Notes: generated by a model not told the origin, from the letters alone. A DNA stretch of 64,000 bases from Cubamyces lactineus (GCA_022376465.1 JACDTU010000006.1:806001-870000), one strand, 5' to 3'. Positions 11,362-27,975 are shown, counted from the first letter of the stretch. Program-made: numbers and translations.

Positions 11362-14300
11362 ACATAATACCAATCGTCGACACGCTCTGTTGGGGAGAGG
11401 GGGTTAGAGACGGGATCGTTTTACTATGTTTTCGTTGCGTCTGTTCTGGTGGCTTTCGGACTGCATGCGCTGTGGACTATGTATCGGTATCGCTGTATAG
11501 TAGGCCTCCAGTCTGTCGTTGTACTGATGTCCCTCTGTTATCGATGTTTCGCTGTAATGTGTATACCGTCGTAGTTGTATGTTGCACTAGCTCATTCAGG
11601 GCGATAATGTTGATCCTCCAACTCGCGACCTTGATCGAGCAAGAAAGCGCACCCCCTAGGAATTGCCATGGCGGCGCCGCAAGGAGAGGGGGATGAAGAT
11701 TGACTTGCCAAATGTGCTGGGCGGAGCATCTGGGCTTCGAAGACCCGGATACACCCATGTTTCCAAACCCCTGGTGTACTGAAGCGGTCAGCACGCCGCG
11801 GCCGCATGCTGCACAGTTGAGGCGTTATCCTTCCTACAATAGCAATTGTGTTCTTCTCCGTACTCCGCAGGCATCAGACTCTTCTGCAAGAAAATATCCG
11901 ACTTGCGTCCGAGAGGTATTCTGAGCTAGGTCGCGCCAGGCGTTGTGCCGAGGTGGCGTTAATTGGCACACGAAGATACAGTATACCGTGACATACTGCC
12001 CACTTCCCATCGAGTCGGTCAGGATTTGGGCAGGCTTTATAGTACCTGTGGAGTCTGTCTCTTCCAATAGAACCTAGATACATGGGACACTGGCAGTTAT
12101 TGTCCTCAAAGAACGCGGCAGCCTTCGCCGCTTGACGGTGTATGCCCCGACTCGGCGGATCGCCCCAGGCACCATGACAGCATTTCGCTGATATCTACGG
12201 GTACAACTACTTGATACGGAAGGCAATCCAAGGAGCACGGGGAGTTATCAGAGCGGCAATCTGCAAGAAGACGTCTCCCCATCAAGCATGCGACTGCCTC
12301 AGGCCAAAGAACAAGGTGAAGAGGATTGAAGGCCCAGCCCAATCAGTGCGCAGCGTTCTGGCCGGATTAGGAACTGCCTTCCATTGTAGGATGCAACTGC
12401 CCATATAACCAAGCAGTCACAAACAAACCGCGAAACGACGCCGCGCGCCTCGGCCGCTCTCCTCTCACCCTCCGTCTATGACCCTGGAATATGATAATTG
12501 GCTACGACCGCTACGCCGCTTTCTAGCATGTTCTTCCCGCCACGACGCCATTCCACCACGACGCCATTCCGCCACGACGCCATTTTACAAGAGACCACGT
12601 CTAGTGCCAGGAGCACTACCTCGTCCGAGCATGCTACAATAATTGCAACGAGAACAATACAGTCGCTTGCTCTTCTCAGCTGTCCTAGGATTGCGCCACC
12701 TTGCATGCAACTTCTCTGATTATCACCCACAATCGCGGGACGATGCACCCTTCGGTAATCGCTCATTCCTCTTGGAACTTCCGCCACATACCCTCCTTCG
12801 TGGGGGCAGCGACCCTTGTGACGCTGTAGTTCCTATCAGGACGGACATCGATACGCTCAATTCGAAGTCAGACAACGCAGACCCCGAAGGGAGCCCTGAG
12901 AGGCTCCACGGGAGGTGCACTCGACGACCGGTCTGGATCAGAATGCACGTTGGCCCGTCCGTGTCAGCGGTGAGCCTCAGAGCGGCGAGCAGCCAATCCG
13001 GATCTGGCCGAGACTTACCACAATTCACGTATATATACCCTCCCTCTGGGACGTATCTCTTTCCCCCAGATCACGACGACTCGCCTCTCTCGACCCTTCC
13101 CGAGGGCTCGATTACAGCAACAACCACAGGTATAGTGTCTGACTCGCATCCCCACCAGGTACCATAGCGCTGATCTTATTGTGCAGGAGACCATGCGAAG
13201 GAGCTCACGGAGTGCGCGCCTAGCGCGGCAGGGACGCCCTCCAGGGGACGTCGTTGCCGCGATGGGCCCTTGCTCCCGGGGGTGTCGCCTGCGATTACCC
13301 CCGCGCGGAAGGCATCGTCAACTCGTCCTCGTTCAGCGCCTGCGCATTGACGGTGTTCTTCGGAACGCACGGGTTGCCAGGTGGGGGGCGTGCACTTTGT
13401 CGTCTGCTACTGACCGTCTCGCCGAAAGGCGGCGGCGGCCAGTCCCCTGGACGACCTTCGATGCTTCGATACGGACAATCACGACAACGACCATGCTAGG
13501 ACGACACGGCGACGACGACGATTCGGGGCGTGACCACGATGAGGACGCAGACTGATGCCAGAAAAATCGCTAACCTAGGGTTTCTACTTGTTGCCGGAAA
13601 TGAGGCACTACATGGTGCTTGGCGGTGCGTAAGACAAGACCGCATCGTCAAGTGAAGACGCGAAAAGTGTGACTAACAAATGGCCTAAATCGACCCGACG
13701 CGCGTAGTAGAGTAGAAGTAGTAGTAGGGTAGAGTAGTTCCTGGGGATGGTGCAGGCCTCTTCGCGGCCCTCGGGACCAGTACCCGCCTCACAGCGGGGA
13801 AGCTAACTGCACCGTGGCTGTTGACTGTTCGTTTTGTTCTAGATAGTATGTAGTGTCCGATATGTGGATTATATTTTTCTCGTTTCACTCGCTGCAATTG
13901 CGCGCTGCTGGCCGAAGCGCCGGCTGGTGATCTCAGATCTGGATCTGAATGCGGGGTTGCCGGGGGCAGGTGAGCCGTCGCCAACTATGACGCACTTGAT
14001 GGGCGGACGGAAAGGTCTCGATGCGCGATGGGTGACAGAAACTGCCTGCCAACTGTCCGCCGCAGAAGCGACAACAATTAGCATTTGAGAATATCAATAT
14101 CGTGGGAACCCGCCCTCTCTGCCCGTTTGGGTGACCTGCCCCGCTCCATGCCGTTTTTGTTCTCCATACCGCCTTTTGTTCTCCCGCCCATTCCCCCCGC
14201 CTCGTTTGTATACCGACCGCATACGGTAGACATCCTCGTAAATTCTCTTTTTTGCATTGCGTGGCTTCGGGCCATCAATACCTCGTGGTGACCGCACGCG

Positions 14301-14529
14301 TTTTCAAGGTGACACTCAAATAGCTTGTACATTGCGGTCAGACCTTCTCAAGTCTCAATGCGGCCTTAGTCCATCCTCTCAAACCTCCAACGAGGCTTTT
14401 GCACATGGTGCCAAGCCCTTGCAAGTTGCATCGGTGTCTGCGCGACACAACATGAGGCAGACTGGTTAGGTCAGTCAACGTTTTATGACATATAACCTCC
14501 ATTTTCACTCCAGCTGCGTGCACACATCG
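11362..14529. other. Gene-poor stretch left of the MULE transposon
   Basis: About 3.2 kb in which I recognise no gene. Open frames of 60-174 residues occur on both strands (for example 12643-13167) but lack family motifs, convincing splice structure or a membrane/signal layout. A 16-bp tandem repeat sits at 12540-12586. The stretch may include the left arm of the transposon to the right, but I could not pair its ends. Confidence 0.4.
12540..12586. repeat. 16-bp tandem repeat, about 2.9 copies
   Basis: Three near-identical units of CCACGACGCCATTCC plus one base (A or G) stand head to tail at 12540-12555, 12556-12571 and 12572-12586. The third is shortened and diverges at its end. Confidence 0.85.
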
Positions 14530-17500
14530 TACGTTCGTCGCCCTTTCTCCTCGTACTTCATTGGCTGAACAAGACAGCTACTCAAAAGACGTTCTTGGAG
14601 GTGGACGATCTGAACGCCTTGCAGAAGTTGGTGCGCTCAATTCGTACGACAATGCGTGCACGTTGCTCATTACGCCGCCAAGCTGCTACACCAGGACAGC
14701 TGCTCCATGCCATATGCATTCTGTAGAAGTCAACGGTGCGTCGGCTCTGTCTTGCAGATCACTTCTGTCAGAAGGGCTCAAAGTATGAGCGCGCGCAGGG
14801 GACCATGAGTGCGGCAATGCTCACTTCATGGTCCATCTTCTTTCCCCGCGCCCCCTCTCTCCCACTTAGAGGAACTCAAGCTCGTTCTGCCAGACGCGCG
14901 ATGCCCAAGGACTTTCATCTCTGCGAGGACACCCCCTTACATGTCTCTTCCAAGCCTTCGGTCACGTCCAGGGCTGACCCTGCACCATCCTCGTTCTCCA
15001 CAGTACTCGCGCCATCTGTATCCTCCTCTGCAGTCCCCGCGATCTCTGAGCAACATGTTGCCATCATGCCGTGCTACATGGGCCCCGTCCGTGAAACATC
15101 CGCGTGCTCGTCTGGCACGCTGACGGTGCAACCAACCGAAAATAAACAATCCATCCAACGCCGTGAGTGAACTAGTATGTTGCGGGCGACGGTGTCATGT
15201 CACTGACCCGCGCGCACTATCAGACATGGCGGTCGCCCAGTACACACCAACTACTACGAGCATGTTTGCACACGAACGTCGGGTGGGTCTTCGCGCGCTC
15301 ATCCTGCGTGTACGTTGCTGATATTAGCACTTATAGGCGGTGAGCGCACGAACCCCGGAGCCTCTTGACGATCCGAAGCCGTTGCCGGTGACGCCTTCTC
15401 GTATGGCTGAGTGGGATGAACGCAAGCTTGGGACGACTGTCAGTAGATTGTAGACTGCGCGTCTTTGTATGCGTAGCTCATGTATATGTAGCCCCAAATA
15501 AAACATCTCTTCTGCAGTGCTAAACAGGAGGCTGCGTTGCGCGAGATCTATGCTAATCAGCAACATTTTGCGAGAACGTATACAAGTGGCACACAGGATA
15601 AAGCTCAGGAAGTGCTCAAGCGCCACGGTTTGGATCATAAAGCGCTCCAGTCATTAGAAAGCAGATGGAAAATGTCTGGGACGTCTGGTCGACGCAACAG
15701 GGTATCAACTCAGGAGACCGTTGTGCGCGCAATATTCCAATGGTATGCTACTAATCAATTTCGGCTGTTCGCCCCCGAAGACTGATTCATGCACAGCGCC
15801 TGTGGGTATGATACGGATGCCCGCCAACGTCGGGGTGGCGCGAAGACGGATGCAACCAATGCAAAGGCTGTAGCGTCGTTGCTAGTGGCTGTAGAAGGCG
15901 ACTCGGAGAGTGCGAGCCTGCAGGCCATGCCAGTGGTTGCCGAGGAGGGCGCGGAAACCGCTTGGAAACGAAGGGCGCCTTACCCCTTCACAGGCTGTCT
16001 CGCTCACGCAGACGTAACGTTTGTTGAGAACAGCGGGTTTGTATTGCGCATTCAAGCTGTCTTTGAACACAATGCTGCATGCCAGAGCGCGAGCATGGTT
16101 CGCTTTCCAGCGATTCCCTTACATCCACACGTTGTCGAGCTCGCATTGGAGCAGCTTCGCGGCAATGCAAGGTGAGCCATCTTCGCGTTTCGTGTACTTT
16201 TCACTAAAACGCGGGGTAGCGTTTCTCAAATTCGCAACAAGAACCTGGAATTGCTTGAAGCGACAGCCTACCGCGATCAACGGGGAGCTCAGGCCGCCGT
16301 AGCCAACCATCGGTATAACCTCCTGACTAGCGACTTCCGCAGCCTCTACCGGCGGCACTACCGCGATCACTTCGGGGTGGACATCAACGTTGCACCCGAA
16401 TACAACGTTCATAACTGGCTGGATCCGGACAGCAAGTTCTACAAACCAGCAATCAAGAAGGCTGTCTTTAGTTACGCAGCTCGGACACGCAAGGAGGAGC
16501 GGCTTAAGGTGTGCATCTCAACAACGGAGATGCGACAGGCAGCGTGGCGCTACTGTCATGACGCCCAGCTTATTCTGGATGGGACGTTCGGCCTGTGCGA
16601 CTCGAGGGTACTACTATGGATAGCTATGGGCGTTGATGAAGGGAACCGCGGAATGCCAGTCGCGCTGTTCCTATTCTCAGCTCCAACGGGCAACAAGGCG
16701 ACACATGCCGGCTATGACACCACCATATTGATTGAACTCATTAGGAGCTGGAGAGATTGGCTCTCGCTCCCTGATCATGCCCCGCCGGTTGTGTCAGGCC
16801 AAAGTCCGTTAATCTTCACGCCCGCCATCGCCATGACGGATACGGACACAAAGGAGCGTGGTGCTCTACTTGTCGTCTGGCCTTCTATCTCACTGCTGCT
16901 TTGCCGTTTTCACGTGCGGCAGTGCTGGACGAACTGACGAGCAACAGTACTCAAATTGTTGAATAGCCCTTGGCGAAGCCGCGTCGAGGCTGCCCTGAGA
17001 GCTTTGGAGGAGGCGTACGTCGTTTGCAACTGTATATCAAAAACGTCATACTAACAGGTGCTTGCTGCAGGCTTCTCGATTCTCATCAGCACGAAGACGC
17101 GCTTCGGCTCTTGTCGCGTGAAGAGGTTGCATTCTCACAGGCCGCTACTGGTGACGCTGAGGAGCAGAAGGCCGCGACGGCTATTCAAGACTTTGTATGC
17201 TACCTTCGAGGCACTTGGATGCCCAAGGAAATGTGGTATTCCTGGTCCAAGAGAGGCCGCATGGACGCCGCGACTCTCATGGACGTCGCCCTTGAAAGGG
17301 TTCTGACCACCTCGAACCATCTCGAGTCCTTCAACGGCAACTTGAAGGGTGCACACATCACCCAGTGGCAACACTCTGGCCGGCGGCTGCGATTCGACGT
17401 TCTCATCTATCACCTTGCCACTGATATTTTGCCGCGAATCTATGCCCGCCACCGCGTAGCAACCGCATATGTGACGTGGAAGGTTGAACGATTCCGCCAG

Positions 17501-18814
17501 GCAGCTGGAGGCATGAATCTCTATGCTCTGACGGCTGACGGCGCAACGGCGCAGCGAGCGAATGGATCATACTCAGCACCGCAGATAGGTTTCGTCCCAC
17601 ACGCGTGGTACACGCCCGATGCCCGGCGCGACCTGGACGCTCGGACGCTGTTTGATGAGGGACACTTATGCCCGGTCGCGGCCGCAGTCGCTTACGAGCT
17701 GTGGGCCACCTGCCGCTCATCTCAGGACCCCACTCAACACTACTCGCTCACTGTGCATCCCTCTGGTGAGGCCACTTGCACATGCCTCGACTGGCAGAAA
17801 CGGGGCGGAGCTTGCAAGCATCTCCGAGCGTTTCGCCTCTTGATAGAGGCGTGGGGCCGAGGTGGACAGCTCCCTCATCAATTCCTATTCCCTCTCACGG
17901 AAGCCGAGGCCGTTTCCACCGAAGAACGCAACCGCCAATGGTATGGCGATGCTTACGGTGCGGCTGTGTCCTCGCCGGCGTCCGCAGGCCTTGCTGAGCT
18001 CACGCCGTCCGCTGGAAACTTGAGTGCCACGCCGTCCTTGATTCCACAACTCTCTCAAGCCCTGTGTCTCCTTCCCCCTGCTCACCTCGACGACGACCTC
18101 CCTCCTGCAAGCATTGATGCAGCTATCGAACTAGAGGCTATCGTGGACGAAGCCCTGGAGAGCACATCTGCGACGGACTTTCAAGGATCAACGTCAGTGA
18201 CCCCTACGTACGACCCCGAGCCTGTCGTTAGGTCCCTAAGAGCTGAGGTATGTACACTCACTTATCTCATCGCAAGCCTAACGACTGTATTGCGCTCTTA
18301 GTCCGGAGACCTTGCGGTCAATTCATCGTCCATCGTGCAAATACAGGTTGTGTCAAGCGGATCGCCTACGATGTCAGCAAGTCATCGCGCTGTGAACCTC
18401 CAAGTTCAAGCGCACTTAGAAGCCGACGCTGCCTTCCTGCTACCGCGTTTGCATGGTATGAACAGTACTTTGCGAGGTACGCATCACGCGCTTTCCCGGA
18501 CTGATGGATTGGTCGAATTTCGCGCGGCACTCGATGAGTTCCGTTCGTTGTACGACCAGCACATCACCATGACGCATGGCGCAGAGGTCGCAGCATCAGG
18601 TATGTACTTTTGTCTCAACGAGTATTGGAGACTGTGCACCTGAGCAACCTTTGTCACGAACGCGTCTGTGCTAGGGTCTTCGAGCACGGTTCATCCCTCA
18701 TCGCGGTCTCATTCAGCGAGACAGCAAGTGCTCCTCAAACGCAGCGCTCCTATCCCTCTACCCCCGTCCCCGGAGCCGAAGCAAAAGCGTAGGAAGTCGT
18801 ATCGAACGATCTGA
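14530..18814 (+). mobile_element. MULE (Mutator-like) DNA transposon remnant with SWIM-type transposase
   Basis: The coding part of a Mutator-like element fills this interval; the true ends were not found. I read the flanks (13.6-14.5 kb and 18.8-19.2 kb) for long terminal inverted repeats and 8-11 bp target duplications and saw none convincing, so boundaries are those of the coding region. The element lies inside the gene-poor segment. The transposase is described separately. Confidence 0.7.
14530..18814 (+). pseudogene. MULE transposase with DDE core and SWIM zinc finger, interrupted by in-frame stops
   Basis: The conserved catalytic pattern is visible: first Asp in AQLILDGTFGLCDSR, second Asp in IAMTDTDTKERGA followed by CRFHVRQCW, and Glu in TTSNHLESFNGNLKGAHI. 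A C-terminal SWIM zinc finger (CxCx(n)CxH) follows in TCTCLDWQKRGGACKHLRAF. Upstream exons carry a Cys-rich block (CACGYDTD) and, further back, LEVDDLNALQKLVRSIR, joined by introns that keep the frame. The tail ends EPKQKRRKSYRTI at 18814. In-frame TGA at 16935-16937 stands right after RFHVRQCWTN with the same frame continuing as RATVLKLLNSPWRSRVEAAL; no intron removes it. A likely further stop (TAG, near 14726) lies in the first part. The TGA is what C-to-T decay of a CGA Arg codon would give. The copy is most likely inactive. Confidence 0.78.
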
Positions 18815-19440
18815 GCGCATTCAAGTTAGAGGCAGATAGCTTTCCTTAGTTTCTATGTAGCGGTCATCGCTGTACTTGTACTGGAATGAGTAGTATCTCT
18901 CTTTTTGCCAATGGTACAAAACTTGATCCATCACCGCTCTGTTAAGTTGTCGGCGTGACCTCCGGACTTGTAGATTATGACTAATGGTATGACAAGTTGC
19001 AATGTACTCGAGGGGTCGTTCCAGGGATGGCACACCGACTGGGTGGACTGGTTTTGAAGCCCGGATGTTACATACTCTGCCGAAGGTGCGCGTTTCGATA
19101 CTCACAACGCGGTGGAGAACGAAGTGGCTTATAGTACTCGTGTAGGAAACGTACGGCACTGAGTACCATCATAAATCTATCTTGCTACTCCTGAGCTGTT
19201 CCATAGTCACCCGAGCCACCGCCGCACCTTCTCCGAGTATAAGCTGCGCCTCCCCCTCCCCGACGCTCGAGATGTTGTGCATGTGTGGCGCTCCACCGGT
19301 TATCGCGTTTCGGATTCGGCCTTCGGACGACTGCGGGATCTCGTCGATACGGGCAGACGTGCATGAGGCCGCATTCAAAGGAAGTCGAGCGCATCCGGCG
19401 TCGTGTTCGGTGTAGACGGCCTTGGTGTCTGCGATACGAG
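18815..19440. other. Right flank of the MULE, no gene recognised
   Basis: I see no convincing gene. On the minus strand at 19169-19378 an open frame contains DEIPQSSEGRIRNAI; it may belong to the decayed gene fragments just to the right. No terminal repeat of the MULE was identified. Confidence 0.35.
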
Positions 19441-19444
19441 AACG

Positions 19445-19765
19445 TTATTCTTTGCCACTACAGAGATTGTCAGCGCGTTGCCGGAGGTGTGCACACTTCA
19501 ACCAAGCACTGACAGCCATCCAGTACCTTGAGAGGTCGCCAAGAGTCTCAAGGATGTCGCCGGTGTCCGTGTAGGATGTCTCAGCGACACCAATAAGTGG
19601 CAGAATGCATGTGACCAGAGGCGGATGATGAGGTTGTACTTTTGCAGGATGTTCTTGAGGGACGCGGGAACCGTGGGTGCTACTGTCAGGTGCAAGCATC
19701 TCACAAATACTTTCCGCTGGCCTTAATGACGAGCCAGAGTGAGTGTAGGTCCGTATAAGAAACAC
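19445..19765 (-). pseudogene. Fragment resembling an Est1/SMG7-type (telomerase/NMD) protein
   Basis: On the minus strand one frame gives ASLKNILQKYNLIIRLWSHA and the next frame, about 60 nt later, gives DILETLGDLSRYWMAVSAW. Together they resemble, in order, two blocks I remember from Agaricomycete proteins with an Est1-type DNA/RNA-binding domain, but the frame changes between them and the rest of the domain is absent. That points to a truncated, frameshifted relic. The assignment is from memory of short motifs and is weak; it could also be part of a small unknown gene with the open frame at 19785-20453. Confidence 0.3.
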
Positions 19766-19784
19766 ACAAACTCACGCCTGACGG

Positions 19785-20453
19785 TCAGAAACCAGCTTGC
19801 GCCATCGCTCCGACAAGTTCCTCTTCGCTGGCGATCACTGGTGGAGTGCTAACACTTAGTGGACGCCACTTCGAGACCGGTGGGAGCCCGCTCGGTATCG
19901 TCTGCACGCTCGCAGCTGCAGTAGTAGCGCGATAGACTTCTTCGAGCTTCCGTGAGAACGCGGTCTTCCTGTCTTTCAACCGGCGGCCGAGAATCGAGGA
20001 TTCGAACAGGGGGGACGAAGTGGAAGACAAATCGGTAGTGGCAAATGAGAGAGTCCAGTTGGAGGATATTGTTGAATGAGCGTAGGATGCGGACGAGGTT
20101 GAAGATGCTGAGACCCAGTCGTCAGAAGACTTCGATGTCAGCGTGAGTCGCCCGACGTTCGGAGAGCTGTTAAGCGGTGCTGGGCCGTTGTGCTGTCGAT
20201 GCTGGGTGGAGAATAGAACTGCGTCGTGCTTGCGCGGATCACAATTTGTCGGTAGATAGACGGCTTGGTTCTGAGGGATCAGCACTAGCAGAGGAAGCGG
20301 AGGAAGAATCAGTAGATACAAGTATACTGTTGAGTATACTAGTCGTGGTGGACGTGGATCAAACACGGTCACGGGGCCCAAGACGCGATCACGTGGACTC
20401 AGTGTGATCCCAATATGTACGTGCATACAGCGCACAGATACCAAGAAAATCAT
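19785..20453 (-). CDS. Hypothetical protein, Ser-rich (uncertain)
   Basis: A 222-residue open frame ends ASEEELVGAMAQAGF followed by stop. The C-terminal two thirds look protein-like: Ser/Thr-rich (SSDDWVSASSTSSASYAHST), then a basic segment LKDRKTAFSRKLEEVYRATT. The first 50 residues, with many hydrophobic residues and no defined start, may be untranslated or intronic. I recognise no family. Because it lies next to a probable relic at 19445-19765, it may be a further piece of the same decayed gene. Confidence 0.3.
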   Translation of the reverse strand: MIFLVSVRCMHVHIGITLSPRDRVLGPVTVFDPRPPRLVYSTVYLYLLILPPLPLLVLIPQNQAVYLPTNCDPRKHDAVLFSTQHRQHNGPAPLNSSPNVGRLTLTSKSSDDWVSASSTSSASYAHSTISSNWTLSFATTDLSSTSSPLFESSILGRRLKDRKTAFSRKLEEVYRATTAAASVQTIPSGLPPVSKWRPLSVSTPPVIASEEELVGAMAQAGF

Positions 20454-20613
20454 ATTTTATTCGAAGCAGGCAACGGTTACATGGACGGGGAGCGGGGGGC
20501 ATAACTGGATACTGCAGACGTATATGAACACTTTTACAATGGCACACAATACTACTACACGAGCACGTTCTCTTAGACGATATCACCAACCTTTCTATCT
20601 TGACAACGTTGAC

Positions 20614-22964
20614 CTATTTGGCGAAGGCGTTGCTAGGCGAGCTAGCGACCTCGCTGTTTCGTGCAAGGACGGCGCCGGGAGCTCCAGAGGCAGGCTGCTG
20701 AGAGGATGTGCCAACTCCTGGGATAACGGGGGGCGGAGTCGCAGCACTGATGACGACGCGCGGTAGGGCATCAACGATGCCAGGTGCAGCATCAACAGCA
20801 GCGGGCGGCGTAGGATTAGCGGGGACGCGGCGCGTGGGATCCCCAGCGATGTGAGGCGTAGCTCCTGCGCCAGGCATGAGGAAGGTGTTTTGAGGCAGCG
20901 CGACCAGGTGCAGTGGAGGGGGAGCAAGGACAGAGTTGTTGCTTGAGTTGCCCGCTGCAGGAGTAATCGAGGGCGCAGGGGCGCACTGATCCTTCATCGT
21001 GGTCGCATACATGTGGTTGTACATCGGAGGCGCAGGAAGCATATAGAAGCCGAACTGACTGCCATACGGAAAGTATGGTTGCGCAACAGGCATCCCAAGA
21101 TGCGGTGCCAGAGGAGGTTGGGCGTAAACAGCACCAGGCAAGAAGGGATGGCCATACATTGCGCCAGGCCCAAGATGGCCGGAGAGCGTGTGGACTGCGT
21201 TGGCGTTGGGCAGAGTACCGGCTGGAGCTGCTGGGACGTCGTTCGCGCGTGCCTCACTGCCAATAACATCGGGCGCGCGGTCTTGACGAGGAGGTTGGGG
21301 CACGCAGTCGCCGACACCGCGGCGTGCGCGCGCGATCAGGAGGGGACAGTGAGTCGTTGACGGAGGTGGCCCGTTGCGGATGATTACTTCGTCTTCGTCC
21401 TCGCCCGAGGAGACGTTGATGACCTTGCGCGCGACAGCAGTGGTGTTGTCCTCCTCGCCAGAAGAGACTTCGATGACCTCGCGCACGACGGCCTGGGTAC
21501 TAGGAGCTGACGGCCTTTGAGTGGTGGCAGCGGCGTCGGCATCAGTGGTGACAGTAGCATCGGAATCCCAGCCCGTCGTGGCTTCCGTGTTCTGGATGGC
21601 GTTCTTCGAGCTTTCCCCGAGGGTGCTCGAGCGAGCGGCGACCGAGATGCGGGGGAGGGCGCAGGTGCGCAAGCCATCGCGTGCACGCTTGGCCGAGCGT
21701 GCTTGCATCTCGACCTCGGGCGGATAGAAACCTGGGGGAAGGCCGATGGAACGCTTGCGCTTACCTAGATACATGTTAGCAGGATTCACACAAACAATAA
21801 CGTTTCACTCACGGCCACTCTGAGCACGAGCCTCCTTGGTGGCAGGGATAATGTACGCGTCCTCGGAGTTGCCTATGACTGCAATCAGTACTGATAGCGA
21901 AGGTGATGTTGTACTTGGCTTACACTCGACTTCCTGCACGGGGTCCGAAGAAGAGATGACGCGTGGCTGCAAACCGGACGCCAGAGAGAGAGGGACACCT
22001 GAGTTCTCGCCGGCAGAAGCTGGTGTCCCCTCAAAGGCAGACACGGAGTTCGTGGAGGACCACGACGCAAGGGCTGAGTACGACGAGAGCTTGCCCGAAG
22101 AGACGGGGCTTTGCAGACGCTGGGGCTGCCCAGTGTTGGTGTCCTGCGAGCTCGAGCCTGTGCCTCCCTCAGACGCGGCCTGAGATGAGGGAGCAGACAC
22201 GCTCGAGCGCAGGCGGCGCGGGGCTGAGAAGGGTCAGCAAGAGCCTATGGTAGCGGTCATAGATAACGGATAACGTACTCGTATACGGTCCTTGACGCAG
22301 AGGGTACTCCTTGAGAGGTACATTGGCCCACGACGGGTTCCCCCAGAACTTCGCATTGATGTTCACTACAAGACCAGTGAGCTGGTACACGTAGATAAGC
22401 GAATAGAAGAGGACATACCAAAGTACCGGCAGCCAGCAGGGCGTCCAAGGGTGTCTGCGCCGCCCAACTGCCAGTCAGGACAGCCAAGACAAACTGAGCC
22501 CTCATGCTCGCCAGAACGGGGCCTGACGACGCGGACAGGGCGCGGCGTGCCATACACATATTCGCACATGCAATAGATGTTGTCGACGAACTCATGAGTG
22601 GTGTTGTACTCGTAGAGCTCGTCGGCGGGTATGGGCATTCCTGCAGTGTCACACGGACTTGGGATTCATCAGCAACAGTAACGCAACAAGCAGAACATGC
22701 TTACTACGGGACGACCGAGAATCGCCCATTCCCGTCACACGACACAAGGGTCGGAGCGGCAACCATTGCGCGCTTCAGATACAAGTCGTTGCGTCGGGCG
22801 CGCTGAGAGGACGTGGGCGAGGATGAAGGGCTAGTGTCCCAGAGAGCCGGAAAGAAGGAGGAGGACACCTGCGGGGAAGGGGAGGATGGGGAAGAGATGG
22901 CACGGCGGGAGGAAGTCGTCGAACGGGTCGACCGAAAGTTACGGCCTCTGAGGAGGCGACGCAT
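20614..22964 (-). CDS. Orphan low-complexity protein with a small Cys cluster (GRF-finger-like)
   Basis: From its start MRRLLRGRNFRSTRST (22964) the gene encodes an N-terminal Ser/Arg-rich part, then VDNIYCMCEYVYGT, VCLGCPDW and GCRYF, a spacing of CxC, CxxC and C followed by aromatic residues that recalls GRF-type zinc fingers of nucleic-acid-binding proteins. Next come INAKFWGNPSWANVPLKEYP and a Ser-rich exon (SAPSSQAASEGGTGSSS). The last exon (about 390 residues) holds a basic motif KRKRS, two copies of an acidic VI-(E/N)VSSGE(E/D)(D/E) element, and a long Pro/Ala/Tyr-rich disordered tail ending SSPSNAFAK. The join between the first two exons did not resolve in frame, so a start at 22638 is possible. 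The two VSSGEE motifs resemble SUMO-interacting/CK2 motifs; that is inference. No known protein recognised. Confidence 0.55.
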
Positions 22965-23627
22965 GAGCGAGGAAGCGAGTGTGGGGGGGGAATGTTGAAG
23001 ACTTACCGAACGTCGAGGTCATCGTCGCAGTCTATATCCCGAAGAGCGCAACGCGCAGAGTGTATGCCGAGCAGGTCGATAGACAAGTTGAGACGAAAGC
23101 ACAAGCAGAGAGTCCGGACAGACCATACGCTACGTGGCGTAGAAGGCGACGATCCAAGACCACACATGTTGATGCAAAAAATGGATTATATTTTAAATTC
23201 GGACTACAAAAAACGAATGTCCCCAATAAGGCAGGGGCGGGATCCCGCCCTTGTGTCCCAAAACAGCACCAAATGCGCGCTGGAAGCTGGACGGTTCCAG
23301 GGTAAATCCATCATGCGAACCCGCCGCAGGGCAACCTGATGGGCAGCCGCCACCGCCCTGGCAGGAACTGTCGAAAACTGACGCCAGAGGCCACGCGACG
23401 CTCGCGTGCTTGCTACGTCATAGTGGGCGACGGCTGGCCCAGCGGTTGCCGGTGGACGCGATACGGAAGCGCGTGAATCTCGCCTCGCGTCTCCTCTCGT
23501 CCGCTCTCTCTCCGGCTCAGCTCCAGCGGTCTACTGCCTACTACTGCCTGCTGGATACGCCTGCTCAGCGTTCGACAAGCTTCCAGTGGAAACAGGTTGC
23601 GCGTAGCGACGAATCCGCTGATTCACC
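22965..23627. other. Divergent intergenic region between the orphan gene and PEX1
   Basis: No gene recognised. As both neighbours start outward from here, it should hold their promoters. An AT-rich patch lies at about 23180-23215. No clear TATA box next to either start was seen. Confidence 0.45.
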
Positions 23628-27959
<4,332 letters not shown>

Positions 27960-27975
27960 TGCCATACATGACAGC

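Noticed and set aside
12643..13167. 174-codon open frame in the gene-poor region
   Set aside because: No domain, no splice support, no signal peptide; composition is what random GC-rich sequence gives.
16898..16960. An intron that would remove the TGA at 16935-16937
   Set aside because: The only GT/AG pair around it (about 16915-16950) would be 35-40 nt and would leave the following conserved frame broken.
14530..18814. KDZ-type (Kyakuja/Dileera/Zisupton) transposon
   Set aside because: The SWIM finger directly behind a MULE-style D...D...E core with CRFHVRQCW points to Mutator-like elements.
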